This document shows positions 1-10,244 of a DNA stretch of 64,000 nt, piece by piece. Under the pieces are notes generated by a model. That model did not search any database and was not told the DNA's origin. It was given only the letters and a program-made list of their open reading frames with translations. Source of the DNA: Phoma sp. XZ068 (Eukaryota; Ascomycota; Dothideomycetes; Pleosporales; Didymellaceae); NCBI GenBank assembly GCA_004835665.1, contig RBKR01000017.1, positions 1,116,001 to 1,180,000 of the forward strand, given 5' to 3'. Numbering within the stretch: position 1 is the first letter of the stretch; each line of letters starts with the position of its first letter. The translations under genes and the position numbers were made by a program.

Positions 1-2078
1 AGACACTGCGCGCATCAACAAAATCGCGTCAAACTTCACACCCATATTGCTCAACGCCCACCATGTTGCTCAATCTAACCCTTGCAGAGATAGCTCAATT
101 AAGCCCTTCTGAGAAGATCCCGTATACTCAAATTGCCAAAAAACATGGTGTTGTGCGCTCAACTTTGACGCGTCGGCACACGAACGTTACGCGCTCACGC
201 GATGTAGCTGACGAAGGTCGTCAAAATCTCAACCCACAACAAGAGGAGGACCTCGTGGAGTATATAGAGCAGCTTACTGAGCAACGTCTACCACCTACGA
301 AGGATATGATACAAAATTTTGCCTCTGGAGTAGCTCAATAGAGAGTCTCGGATAGCTGGGTTACTCGCTTCATCAACAAGTATAGCGACCGACTCGCATC
401 ACAATGGAACTCCGCCATGGACTCCCTCCGTCACAACGCTGACTCAGCTGAGAAATATCAACTATACTTCGAGCTCCTGCAGTGGAAAATCACTGAGTAT
501 AAGGTTGAAGCCCGCCACACATACAATATGGATGAGAAAGGCTTCATGACTGGTATCGTTGGACGCTCAAAACGAGTGTTCAGCAAGAGGAAATTCGACA
601 AAGGAGAGGTCAGAGCATCCCTCCAGGATGGCAATCGCGATTGGGTGACAGTAATAGCATGCGTGTGTGCTGACGGAGGCGTATTGCCCCCTGGCGTCAT
701 CTACTCCGCCTCTGGAAAAGCAGTACAATCAAGCTAGGTTAACAATATAGACCCTAGAATACACTTAGTACACTTTACAACTAGCCCTTTAGGATAGAGC
801 AATAATAATATAGGCCTTGCTTGGCTTAAACAGGTGTTTAATCGCCACAACAAGCAGAAAGCACCGAGAAAATGGCGCCTATTAATCCTTAACAGACACA
901 GATCCCACGTAACAATAAATTTTATAGCCTATTATACTAACTATAGGATACTTCTGTGTATACTGCTGCCTTATTTCACACATACTCTCTAGCTATTAGA
1001 CGTTGTCTGTTTTAAGCCTCTGTTATCCAGCTACAAGCACTACCTTACTATTTTCACCTATAAGAGCTAGGGCTTGCTCTCTATAAAAAAGAGCGAGTTC
1101 TTCTCTCTATTCTAGAAGGCCTAGGTAGCTATACTCTAAAGAGGTAGTACTCTATAAGTTTAAGGTTATAGGGATAGCACTACTAAACCTAAGTATTATA
1201 GTAGATAAGTTTACACAGGAGGAGTCTAAGGCCTCTTCTAATAACTCTAATACTTCTATATATAGTAGGAAAGACTAGCTTAAAGTTAAGATACTTATAT
1301 AGAATATTACTACTAATAGATAGAGCAAGGATACTTAGAAAGTACTGCGCTTACTCTACTATATCTCTATACAAAATTAACTACTCTATAAAGAGATTTA
1401 GGGCCTTAAAAGCTTACTAAAGTAGAAGAAGAAGTAATTAAAGAAGTTCTATACTTTACTACTCTAATAATATTAAGAATACTATAGTAAAGCTATAATA
1501 TAGTTACTAAGTAAGTATTAAGAAGCTAAGTATTAATATAATATTATTTAATACCTAGATATAGAGAAGCAGCTCTAAAAAACTACTAAGAAGAAGCTTA
1601 CTACTACTAAGAAGCTAGTAAAGGAGTAGAAGAAAGTAGATTAATAGGTAGCTTAAGAGGCAGCTGCTAAGGTATAGAGGCAGAAGAAGGAAGATTATAC
1701 TAAAAGAGTTACTAAATATAAGGCTTAAAAGAATATCTATAACTTAAGCGCAATGCTGTAAAAGCTCTATAATTATTCTAAAAGAGTAAGAAGAAAGCTT
1801 TATAAGCTACTAGCCTAATAAAATATTTAAAATATATAAATATTAGTAATATTAGTAGTAGTGCTCCTTAGGCCTTGCCCCTAGTGCCTCTACCTAAAAT
1901 TATATTATATAGCTATAGTGTTAAGCTACTAGTAAAATTTAAATAGTATATCTTTCTTATAAGTAATTAATTACTACTATACTATAATATCTTATATTAA
2001 TAGCTATTATAAGTAGCTTTATAGCCTTATTTTTTATAGAGTAGATAGTAAGGAAAATATATATTAACTAAATCTATA
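1..2078 (+). mobile_element. RIP-mutated pogo/Fot-type transposon, 5' end outside window
   Basis: A transposase gene can be followed on the plus strand: an N-terminal DNA-binding segment, a TYN.DEKGF block near 525-545, and an altered catalytic block near 870-900 where LLILDGHGSH of the family reads LLILNRHRSH. Beyond about 740 the sequence is very rich in TA and in TAA/TAG stops, as expected after RIP. The start of the transposase suggests the left terminus lies a few tens of bases outside the window. The right terminus was not identified, because the element at 2081 sits where it should be. Confidence 0.75.
63..1850 (+). pseudogene. Decayed pogo-type transposase
   Basis: The first 92 codons (63-341) encode a helix-turn-helix DNA-binding segment typical of fungal pogo transposases, with a RSTLTRRH motif. 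After an in-frame stop, a further open stretch to 737 encodes the start of the DDE_1 catalytic domain (YNMDEKGFM, then RDWVTVIACVCADG). The second catalytic block near 880 has its aspartate replaced by asparagine, a G-to-A change, and everything downstream is broken by stops. The protein is non-functional. C-terminal lysine-rich remnants continue to about 1800. Confidence 0.72.
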
Positions 2079-2080
2079 TA

Positions 2081-2142
2081 ACGTACCTCACGGGCGAGCC
2101 GGTCACCCGAGCGAGCCGGTCACTTTTGCCAAGACCACACCA
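2081..2142. repeat. Left 62-bp terminal inverted repeat
   Basis: It starts acgtacctcacgggcgagcc and is a perfect reverse complement of 3881-3942. It contains two direct copies of gcgagccggtcac. Confidence 0.95.
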
Positions 2143-2160
2143 AACTTCACTCTACCTGCA

Positions 2161-3813
2161 ATGTCTCAACGCAGTAACGCAACAAGGCCCTTAAACGAAG
2201 CAGATATACAGCTTGCCCTCCAGGCTATTAAACAAGACGCGACACTGTCTCAGCGACGCGCTGCAGCTATCTACAAAGTCTCTCAAAGCACGCTTAGTGA
2301 TCGACTTGCTGGAACCTCCCCACGACGCGATTGCAAGCCCAACTCAATGAAGCTGAAAAGCACTGAAGAGGAGGTGATTGTCCAGCATGTATTAAAGCTG
2401 GACGCGCGAGGATACTCGCCCCGGCTTGCTGATGTGGAGGATATGGCTAATTCTCTCCTTGCTGAGCGCCACCAGCCCCCTGTTGGCAAGAACTGGGCTA
2501 GCACCTTTGTTAAGCGTCGGCCAGAGCTGAAAGTCAAGTTCAATCGGAAGTACGACTACAAGCGAGCCCTCTGTGAGGATCCCGGGGTGATTCAGGGCTG
2601 GTTCCGCCTTGTAGAGAATACCAAAGCTAAGTATGGTATTCTGGATGACGACACCTACAACTTCGATGAGTCTGGGTTTATGATGGGCGTTATATCCACA
2701 GGAGCTGTTGTCACAGGCTCTGAGCGTCGAGGAAGGCCAAAGACAGTGCAGCAGGGCGACCGAGAGTGGACTAGTATCATCCAGGGCATCAATGCAAAGG
2801 GGTGGGCCATCCCACCCTTTATCATCTTCTCTGGCAAGCACCACCTCTCTGCCTGGTACAAAGAGCCTAGTATACCTAACAACTGGGTTCTTAATGTCTC
2901 TAACAACGGCTGGACAAACAATGAGCTTGGAGTTAAGTGGTTAAAGCACTTTGATGAGCACACCAAGGCGCGCACTGTTGGCAGCTATCGGCTGCTTGTT
3001 CTGGACGGCCATGAGAGCCACAACTCGGTTGATTTCCACCAGTACTGTGAGGAACACAAGATTATCACTCTGTGTATGCCTCCACACTCGTCGCACCTGC
3101 TGCAGCCGCTTGATGTGGGATGTTTTGCCTCTCTGAAGAAGGCATATGGCCGCCAAGCTGAGCAGCTAATGCGGAGCAAGATTACTCGCATCACTAAACT
3201 TGAGTTCTTGCCGTGCTTTAAAGCAGCTTTTGACGCCTCAATCACTAAGAGCAACATACAGGGAGGATTCAGAGGTGCTGGCCTGGTCCCACTTGACCCA
3301 GAGGCTGTGATATCAAAGCTCGAAGTGCGGTTGTGTACTCCACCACTACCTACTGTGGATGAGAGTACGTGGGAGTCTAGAACACCAAGCAACACCCTAG
3401 AATTTGGGTCACAATCGAAGCTGATTCGAGAAAGGATTCAGAGACACGCTGACAGCTCGCCAACTTCAATGGTTAATGCCCTTAATCAGCTCACCAAAGG
3501 CGCAGAGATGATAGCGCATTCACTAGTTTTGGTGCGCAACCAAGTTGCAGACCTTGAAGCAGCTAATGAGGCCGCTACACGCCGTAAATCACACAAAAGA
3601 AAGCGAATCCAGCGTGAAGGGACACTAACGTTTAGTGAAGGATTGCGGCTAACTACTCTAAAGGAGTTTAACGCTCGCAGCGATGGAAAGAAGGCAAAGA
3701 AGAGAGCGCGTGTTGAACCTGGCACTCAGCCTTTAAGACGCTGTGGCACGTGTGGTGAGGCAGGGCACAACGCGCGAACATGCAATAATGATGCGCAAAG
3801 TACTGTAGATTAG
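2161..3813 (+). CDS. Pogo/Fot1-type DDE transposase
   Basis: A 550-aa protein that should cut and rejoin transposon ends at TA sites. In order it shows: a psq-type helix-turn-helix (about residues 15-55, with LSQRRAAAIYKVSQSTL); a CENP-B-like DNA-binding segment (about 60-140); and a DDE_1 catalytic core with aspartates D169 (NFDESGF), D282 (LVLDGHESH) and D318 (LQPLDVG). The last two give the DD35D spacing of this superfamily. The C-terminus is basic and ends in a CCHC zinc knuckle (CGTCGEAGHNARTC). No stop or frameshift interrupts it, and the length matches Fot1 relatives. The ATG at 2161 is the first in frame after the terminal repeat. This is the only complete transposase in the window and may still be active. 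Confidence 0.95.
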   Translation: MSQRSNATRPLNEADIQLALQAIKQDATLSQRRAAAIYKVSQSTLSDRLAGTSPRRDCKPNSMKLKSTEEEVIVQHVLKLDARGYSPRLADVEDMANSLLAERHQPPVGKNWASTFVKRRPELKVKFNRKYDYKRALCEDPGVIQGWFRLVENTKAKYGILDDDTYNFDESGFMMGVISTGAVVTGSERRGRPKTVQQGDREWTSIIQGINAKGWAIPPFIIFSGKHHLSAWYKEPSIPNNWVLNVSNNGWTNNELGVKWLKHFDEHTKARTVGSYRLLVLDGHESHNSVDFHQYCEEHKIITLCMPPHSSHLLQPLDVGCFASLKKAYGRQAEQLMRSKITRITKLEFLPCFKAAFDASITKSNIQGGFRGAGLVPLDPEAVISKLEVRLCTPPLPTVDESTWESRTPSNTLEFGSQSKLIRERIQRHADSSPTSMVNALNQLTKGAEMIAHSLVLVRNQVADLEAANEAATRRKSHKRKRIQREGTLTFSEGLRLTTLKEFNARSDGKKAKKRARVEPGTQPLRRCGTCGEAGHNARTCNNDAQSTVD

Positions 3814-3880
3814 TTTAATACACTTTAGCCTACAGTACATTCTAGTTGTACACTGTAGTGTTGCAAAGTAGTTGCAGTGT

Positions 3881-3942
3881 TGGTGTGGTCTTGGCAAAAG
3901 TGACCGGCTCGCTCGGGTGACCGGCTCGCCCGTGAGGTACGT
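3881..3942. repeat. Right 62-bp terminal inverted repeat
   Basis: Perfect reverse complement of 2081-2142, followed by TA at 3943-3944. Confidence 0.95.
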
Positions 3943-3961
3943 TATTAGGTGCACAGATATA

Positions 3962-6423
3962 GTACTATAATTAGCTACCTAATATATATAGTTACTTAAT
4001 ACACACTCTACCTTAATTTATTTTATTTTTAAACCTACTATAGCTTAATACTACTATACCTTTATAAGAAGCTCTAGTAGAGATAGATAGATTAAAACTA
4101 GGAGTAAAACTTTTATACTAAGTACTTACTAAAAAATATAGTTGCAGCTAATTAACTTTAATATATTAATACTAAGGTTAGGTAATACTTTACTAAGAAG
4201 AGGCATTATAGTAATATCTACTCTACCTATATAATAAAGTAGAGGTTATAAAATATATTAGAGAGCTTATAAAGAGGTACCTTATACCTATAAGGTAAAT
4301 AGTAACTAATTTTATAACACCTCTATATTATTAAGAGCCTTCTAAGAAGTAGATAACCTACTTTCTTAACTATTATACTAATATACTTCTTTCTATATAG
4401 ACTATACCTATAGAAGCTAGTTATTACTATACTAATTCTAGTAAGAAGTATTAAGTATACTTTAAACTACTATATAGTAAAATAGCTAAGTATAATATAC
4501 TACCTAAAAATACCTATAATATAGATAAAAAGGGCTTTATAATTAGGGTTACTAGAAGGAGTAAACAGATCTTTAATAAGGTACTATACTACTAAAAGTA
4601 CTTTAGGCAGAGTCTCTATAATAGTAACTATAAGTAGGTAACCTTTCTAGTAATAATATATACTAATAGATTAGTACTACTACCTTATATTATCTATCTA
4701 GCAGCTAGGTAAGCTGTTTAGGCAAGCTAGATAGCCCTAATTAACCTAAAAAAATATAATATCTTCTTTACTACCTTACCTACTAGGTAGATAAATAATA
4801 ATTTAGGTTTAATATAGCTTAAATAGATATTTAAGTAGTATACTATACTAAAAACTTATAGAAAGTAGCACCTACTTATCCTAGATAGTTATAGTAGCTA
4901 TATAATAAAGGCCTTTATTAACTACTATAATACTTATAAAGTACTATTAATAGTCTATCTACCTTACTCTACCTATATATTATAGCTATTAGATATAGTT
5001 TACTTTAAGCTACTTACCTAAAACTATACTAAGAAGCTAGATACTTATACTTAGAGAGGCTAAGGTATAGTCTCTATAAATAAGAGTAACTTCTTTAACC
5101 TATTCTAGCTAGCTTAGGTAAATACCTTTACTAAAATATTAGTTAAGATATTCTTCTTAGCTATAGGTATTTACCTATATAATACTAATATTATACTTAA
5201 TAAGTTTAAGCTACTAACTCTAGTTAAGCTTATAACTCTACTTAAATAAATAGTATCTACTACTATACTTACTATACTAAACTAGCTAAAAGCTAAGTCT
5301 CTATTATAGGAGGTTATAGAGGATAAAGGTAGTAGTTAATTAGGCCTACTTAAATAGGCTATCTACTAACTCTATATATAGTTTAAGTTAGTATAATATA
5401 AATTAGAAGAGGCTAAAATAGAGCTAGTAACTTAAAAGAAGAAGCTAAAGAAGTAGAAGGTACTATCTCTATATATATATTAAATTAAGAGGTATAGTAG
5501 TATAGTTTAGTAAAGTCCTTTATCTAAATAAGAAGCTATTATATATAACTAGACTAGTAAATAGATAAGGTTAGGTAAGGTTTTTATATAGGGTTAAAAT
5601 TAAGTATACTTAATTATTATAGCTAATTATAATAGTACCCTACCTAACCTTACCTAACCTTAGGTCTGTGCAACCTTACTATACCTAACCTTTAGTATAT
5701 ATAACTCTACTCTACCTAACCTTAGGTCTATATAACCTATACCTAACCTACTCTATTAGCCTTAGTAACCCTACTATACCTAACCTAAGTCTGTATAACC
5801 TATACCTAACTCTACTCTACCTTAGGTAAGGGGGTATCTATCTACTAGTCTATATATAACTATATAAATAAGGCCTATAAGGAGTAGTTAGAACTAGAAA
5901 AAGTAACTAAATAAGAGCTTTAATAGACTAAAAAGCTACTATAATAAAAAGAAAAAGATAAGAAGTAGGTATAGTATATAGTAGAGAAGGAGGAGCAGGC
6001 CTAGGTTAAAGCTATAAAAGATGCTAAAGTAGCTAAACACTAGGTAGAAAAATAGTATAAGAAACAAGCTTATAATGCTTAAAAAGCTATATAATTACCT
6101 AAAATAGGTAAGTAAAAGGCCTTATAGTCTATAGTACCTAGAAAGAAGTAAAATTATAGTAGTATAGGTAGTAGTAGTTAGCCTATTACTTATAATTATT
6201 CTCTATCTCTACTACTAAAACTTAATAGCTATAGCTACAAGATTACTCTACTAAAAAGATTTTAGTAGTAAAGTTTATTATATAGGTTTATAAAGTAATC
6301 TACTAGAAATTCTTATAATAATATCTATTATATATAGCTTAATAGCTTTATTTTAGTAATACTCTAAAAAGTAGTAGAGTATATATTAGGTAACTATATA
6401 TATTAGGTAGCTAATTATAGTAC
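3962..6423 (+). mobile_element. RIP-mutated 2.1-kb-class pogo transposon with an internal insertion
   Basis: About 50 bp at 3962 (gtactataattagctacc...) recur inverted at 6423, giving a terminal-repeat pair with TA outside each end. Inside, on the plus strand, transposase remnants are legible: YNIDKKGFIIRV near 4510 and LILDSYSSY near 4870, where the glycines of LILDGHGSH have become serine by G-to-A changes. Stops occur throughout. Removing the separate insertion at 5552-5850 and its duplication leaves about 2.15 kb, the size of the other 2.1-kb-class elements here. Confidence 0.75.
5552..5850. mobile_element. Non-coding MITE-like insertion of about 300 bp
   Basis: The ends form a short inverted repeat (gactagtaaatagat on the left, gactagtagatagat when the right is reversed). 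The 12-bp sequence tatatataacta lies immediately outside on both sides (5540-5551 and 5851-5862), like a target-site duplication. The interior holds roughly three degenerate units rich in ctacctaacctta and ggtctgtgcaacc and has no open frame. The AT-rich context lowers confidence in the exact duplication length. Confidence 0.6.
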
Positions 6424-6425
6424 TA

Positions 6426-7993
6426 TACCTATATATAGTTTACCTAACTTTATAGTTTACCTAATTATTAAAATAACACTATATTTTTAATATATATTAT
6501 CTCTACTACTATAATAGGTAAACCTTAGAGATTACTTTACTAGCTAAAAGCACCTATAAATATACTAGTATTATAGCTCTTTTCTATAACTATTATACTA
6601 TCTTAAGTACTAACTCTTATAATAAACTCTAGTAGTCCCTTATTCTCTTTTTAACTAATATTAATTAAGCTAAAATCTTAGTAGTATTGCTTAGTGTTTT
6701 AGGCTGCTAGAGGGTTAACCCTAGTAAAGGTAGTATTAGTATATAAGGCTTTATATTAAGTATTAATAGCACTGCCTCTAGGTTATATAGAACCAATCTA
6801 GCTACCTTAAACCTAGCTCTAATATTATTAGATAAAAAGGCATTCTTATAAACTACCTTATATATAGCTAAGAATGCCTTTTTGTTAATATAGTTAATAT
6901 AGCTGTTTACTAAGATATTAATTTTCTTCTTGTATGCATGCTTTAAGGTAGTAAAGTAACCTATATTAAGCAGCTAGAGGATATAGGAGGTATAGGCAGG
7001 TATATAGAGAGTAATAATCTTACTTTCCTTATAAAGGTCTTAAAACTAGAGCAATTAGTAGCTCTTATAGCTATTAATAATAAGTAGCTAGTAGCTACCT
7101 ACTGTACAGGCTGTTGTATAGTGGATAAAGTGCTTTAACTAGGTAAAACCAAGCTTGTTAGTAGTCTAGCTATTATTACTAACGGCTATCCTCTACTCCT
7201 TGTCTTGTTAGTAATACTAGGCTTGGTTGTAGTGCTTTGCTTTAAAGATAAAAAAGGGTAGGAGAACCCACCCTATAGCGTTGATCGCCGCAATCAACGT
7301 CACCCACTTACAGTCACTTAGCTGGACTCTAAGCGGCTTAACACGTCTCTTAGACGCAGTTACTACCTTAACAGACCCCCCAACACCTATCTGAAAGCCT
7401 GTCTCGTCAAAGTTGTAGGTATCTTCGTCTAGGATCCTATACTTGGCTTTGACGTTGCGTACGAGGTCAAACCAGGGACTGACAATAGCTAGATTGCTAC
7501 AGAGGACCCTCTGGTGATCCCTAAGTCTAGTTACCTGAGATTTGATCTCAGATCTCCGGCGTATCAGACGGTATACCCAGTTGACTCCAACCTCATCACC
7601 GTCACGTGCAGCCAGGAGTTGATTGGCCATACTGCGTACGTAGGTAAACGTAGGGGCAAATCCTCGTGCGTCAAGCTTCCTTATATATTGGACAATTGTC
7701 TCCTCTTCATGCTTAGATAGCTTAGATCGGTTGGGTTGAATATCGCGTCGTGAAGCCCGGCCAGCGTGTCGATAGCGGAGGGTGCTTTCAGGAACGTCGT
7801 ACGTGGCTGCAGCGCGACGCTGGCTTATTAACGCGTCAGATTTTATAGCTTGGATAGCAAGGATTACCCTATCGTCACGAGAAAGCAACTCAAGATCATG
7901 GGGTTGAGGCATCACGATAGGTGTTGAGTGGTGGGAAGGTCTTGGCAAAGGTGCGCCGCTCGATGGTGTGCGCCGCTCGATGGTGGATTACGT
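6426..7993 (-). mobile_element. Partly RIP-mutated pogo transposon, left end missing
   Basis: The right end resembles the other terminal repeats: it finishes ...ttacgt followed by TA at 7994-7995 and contains two direct copies of gtgcgccgctcgatggt (about 7950-7985). The transposase runs on the minus strand. Its first 243 codons are intact, while the catalytic half below 7217 is RIP-mutated (LLIINSYKS near 7070). By comparison with the element at 26201, about 220 bp of the left side are missing where the neighbouring element ends at 6423. No left terminal repeat was found. Confidence 0.7.
7217..7948 (-). pseudogene. N-terminal half of a pogo-type transposase
   Basis: The open 243-codon stretch encodes a psq helix-turn-helix (ISQRRAAATYDVPESTLRYR), a CENP-B-like segment, and the start of the DDE_1 core (TYNFDETGFQIGV with the first catalytic aspartate). 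It ends at an in-frame stop after FIFKAKHYNQA. Downstream on the same strand the remaining core is present but full of RIP-type stops, so this is the surviving half of a once complete gene. It is similar to, but clearly a different family from, the intact transposase at 2161-3813. Confidence 0.85.
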
Positions 7994-7995
7994 TA

Positions 7996-8500
7996 CCCAC
8001 CTCACATTGTTCTACGAACGAAGAAAGAGGCTGCGTTTGTGTTCACTATGCTGGTATTAGCGTAAGCAGAGATCATTACTTTCCTATGATCATCACTTGC
8101 CTACGTACGCATTTTCAACGTGCCTTCGTTCGCTGTTCCTATGGTTCAACCTGTTGCAATTCTACCCGAACGTGCAGAATGTAGTCTCGAGAACGAATGG
8201 AGATTTGTAGACTATGAAAAGCTCGCGTTATGGAGATAATTGATGGCGCATAGACAGGAGGTTTTCAACAGGAAGTTATTCGACAGCAGTGATAAGTCTA
8301 TCAACAGCATAACTAACTCTATAAACGCACTTGTCGGAGGTAAGTAGTCTAGGAGAGCACAGACTATAGAATACTGGCACAGTAATTGTATAGTTACGTA
8401 ACATTATAGGTTTGTGAACAAGAGATTGCGAAGCTCCAGCTCATCCGGCTCTGGTAGGATGTGGATGTGCTTCGTTCGACGCGTCGCTGCCTAGGCAGTC
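7996..8500. other. Unmutated spacer without a recognised gene
   Basis: Base composition is balanced, unlike the block to the left. A short plus-strand stretch near 8165-8228 (ENEWRFVDYEKLALWR then stop) looks protein-like but is too short to assign. No RNA gene was recognised. Confidence 0.4.
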
Positions 8501-8501
8501 G

Positions 8502-8930
8502 CTACAGTTGCCGTTGTTGCTGCGGCTGTGCCGCGGATGTCAACCAGGTTACAGGTACCGGTATTTTTCTTTTCAATCCTAACTCTGTACTCAAAACTCC
8601 CAATATGTTTGTGCCATCACTAAGGCGAAGCCATTTTCCCAATTTCTCGCCGTCCTCTATAAACCTTTTCTGACCATATACAACCAAGTCGTAGCCTTTC
8701 GACCCCGAAATTGGCGAATGTAACCATATCTGCTTGGTCGATTGTCGGCACTCAAGCGTGAAGTCGCCAATGCCCGAAGCGGTTATCGTAACATGATGGT
8801 CCTGAAGAAGGAACCAAACAGTTAGCTTACGCCTAGAAGGCCTTTTATACTTGAGAAAAAAAAGCTCTCAACTTACGTCATAATCCAGTAAAATATTAGA
8901 TACAGTGACTCGACACTAGTCTGTTCGGGG
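8502..8930 (-). pseudogene. 5'-truncated spliced gene fragment, unknown product
   Basis: Two exons can be read on the minus strand: about 8930-8877 and 8801-8502. They are joined by a 75-bp intron with canonical borders (gtaagt at 8876, ttcag at 8802) in phase 0. The joined reading runs through LLDYDDHHVTITASGIGD and then KQIWLHSPISGSKGYDLVVYG, ending with a glutamine-rich tail and a stop. No family was recognised; the alternating pattern suggests a beta-rich domain. Upstream the frame meets a stop close to the Tc1-like element, so the 5' part is probably lost. Confidence 0.5.
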
Positions 8931-9040
8931 CAGCGCATAGGCCACCACAACAACATTGACCCCCCAACTTCGAAGCCTTATAACTCCATACTTTATAGAC
9001 TAAATTTGATAAACAAGGGCTCAAATTAATTGTAATACAC

Positions 9041-10156
9041 TCAATATTTAGTCTGGTAACCCCTTGTAAGCCGTACATCGTCTAGACGTCGTGGCATGGA
9101 CAGGATCAGGTCACGAATCAGTGAGTCAGGTATGGCAGCCCATGCCTTAACCAGACCCGTTTCAAACGCCTCCCACTCCTCCTGGGTATCTCCTATATGG
9201 TCAAACTCGGGATGGAGCTCATGGAGCTTCGTTTTAAGAGCCCACCACATGTGCTCAATGGGATTGAGGTCTGGTGAATAGGGGGGCCAGTTGATGGTAT
9301 AGATCCCGTGAACTGCAAGCCACTCCTGAGAGGTTCTGGCAGTATGTACACGCGAATTATCCGGTACAAACCACTCTCCAGCCCTGTAATTACTGAGTAA
9401 ACCTTCCTCTAGTGCCTGGATGTAGCTCCACGAGGTGTAGCCGTTCCTTGGAGATGATGTATCGCGGTCCATGATTACTAGGGGACTACGCCCAACTTGA
9501 CCCCCTCCAGCCATCCAAATCGAGGCCCAGACCATCCGAGCTAGCTGACGACCAGTAGAGACCTCTTCTATCATCTCGTGAGACCATTTGTGCTCTGGTA
9601 AACGCCATACCCAGGTAGTGTTGTGACTAGATCCACGAGCAATACTGCACTCATCACTAAACTTGATAACCTGCTTACTAAAATGGACTGCCCGCCAGTC
9701 CAACGCAAGATCTAGACGCTGTTTTGCTGTAAAACGGTTGATTTTTGGTCTACGCTTAGCGACAAACTTGCGGTAACCATCATCAGCCAAGGCACGTTGT
9801 ACAGTCTTCCGTGAGACCCGTGGCGTGCTGGTATCAGAGTCTCATAAGCCAGGTTCCTCCATAAGGTTACAATACTCAATTTTTAGATTTTTGCAAGCAA
9901 TCCGTAGCAGCCGGCGATGATCTCTACTAGTTAAAACAGGTGGGTGGCCCATCCGTGGGCACGAGGCGTAGCTCTCAGTTGTTTTATAGCGTTGTATAGT
10001 TATCTGTACGCAGCGTGTGGTGCAGTTCAACACGTCAGCGATCTGACGCGTCGGTACACTAGTTTCCACTTGGGCCAAGCAATAAATGCGCTAGGCTTCT
10101 GTTAATTCACCTCCGTGCATTCGATTTCCAGAGATTTGGGCGCCAAAAGACCTCAT
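9041..10156 (-). pseudogene. Tc1/mariner-type transposase with two in-frame stops
   Basis: Reading from ATG at 10156, a single frame of 371 codons continues to 9041 apart from TAG (about 10095-10093) and TGA (9844-9842). These are CAG-to-TAG and CGA-to-TGA type changes, as RIP produces. The N-terminus carries two helix-turn-helix segments (TRQIADVLNCTTRCVQ). The C-terminal part is a DDE_3 domain with FSDECS, VPDNSRVHTA and YSPDLNPIEHMW, which hold the three acidic catalytic positions. Length and order fit Tc1-family transposases. No flanking inverted repeats were found with confidence. Confidence 0.88.
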
Positions 10157-10244
10157 GGTTGTGTTGTAAAATGGTTACAAAGAACATCCAGCTGGTGGGG
10201 TCTCATCTGATGTTGGTGGGACGTGCACGCGCGCGAACAAACTA

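Larger units (their letters stand above)
2081..3942 (+). mobile_element. Intact Fot1-like (pogo/Tc1-mariner superfamily) DNA transposon
   Basis: The element is 1862 bp. It has perfect 62-bp terminal inverted repeats at 2081-2142 and 3881-3942, and a TA on each side (2079-2080, 3943-3944) as the expected target duplication. It contains one uninterrupted transposase gene. Inside each terminal repeat the motif gcgagccggtcac occurs twice in direct orientation, an arrangement known from Fot1-type elements and likely to be transposase-binding sites. Base composition is balanced, with none of the TpA excess of both flanking elements. It therefore probably inserted after its neighbours had been mutated. 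Confidence 0.95.

Noticed and set aside
5630..5830. Possible internal telomere repeat (cctaacc words)
   Set aside because: The units are about 60 bp and irregular, without a run of the six-base fungal telomere repeat. They lie within a MITE-like insertion.
6426..6480. Left terminal repeat of the element ending at 7993
   Set aside because: Even allowing for C-to-T and G-to-A changes on both strands, this sequence cannot be derived from the right end.
7514..7720. Plus-strand open frame of 68 codons
   Set aside because: It is the shadow of the minus-strand transposase coding region 7217-7948.
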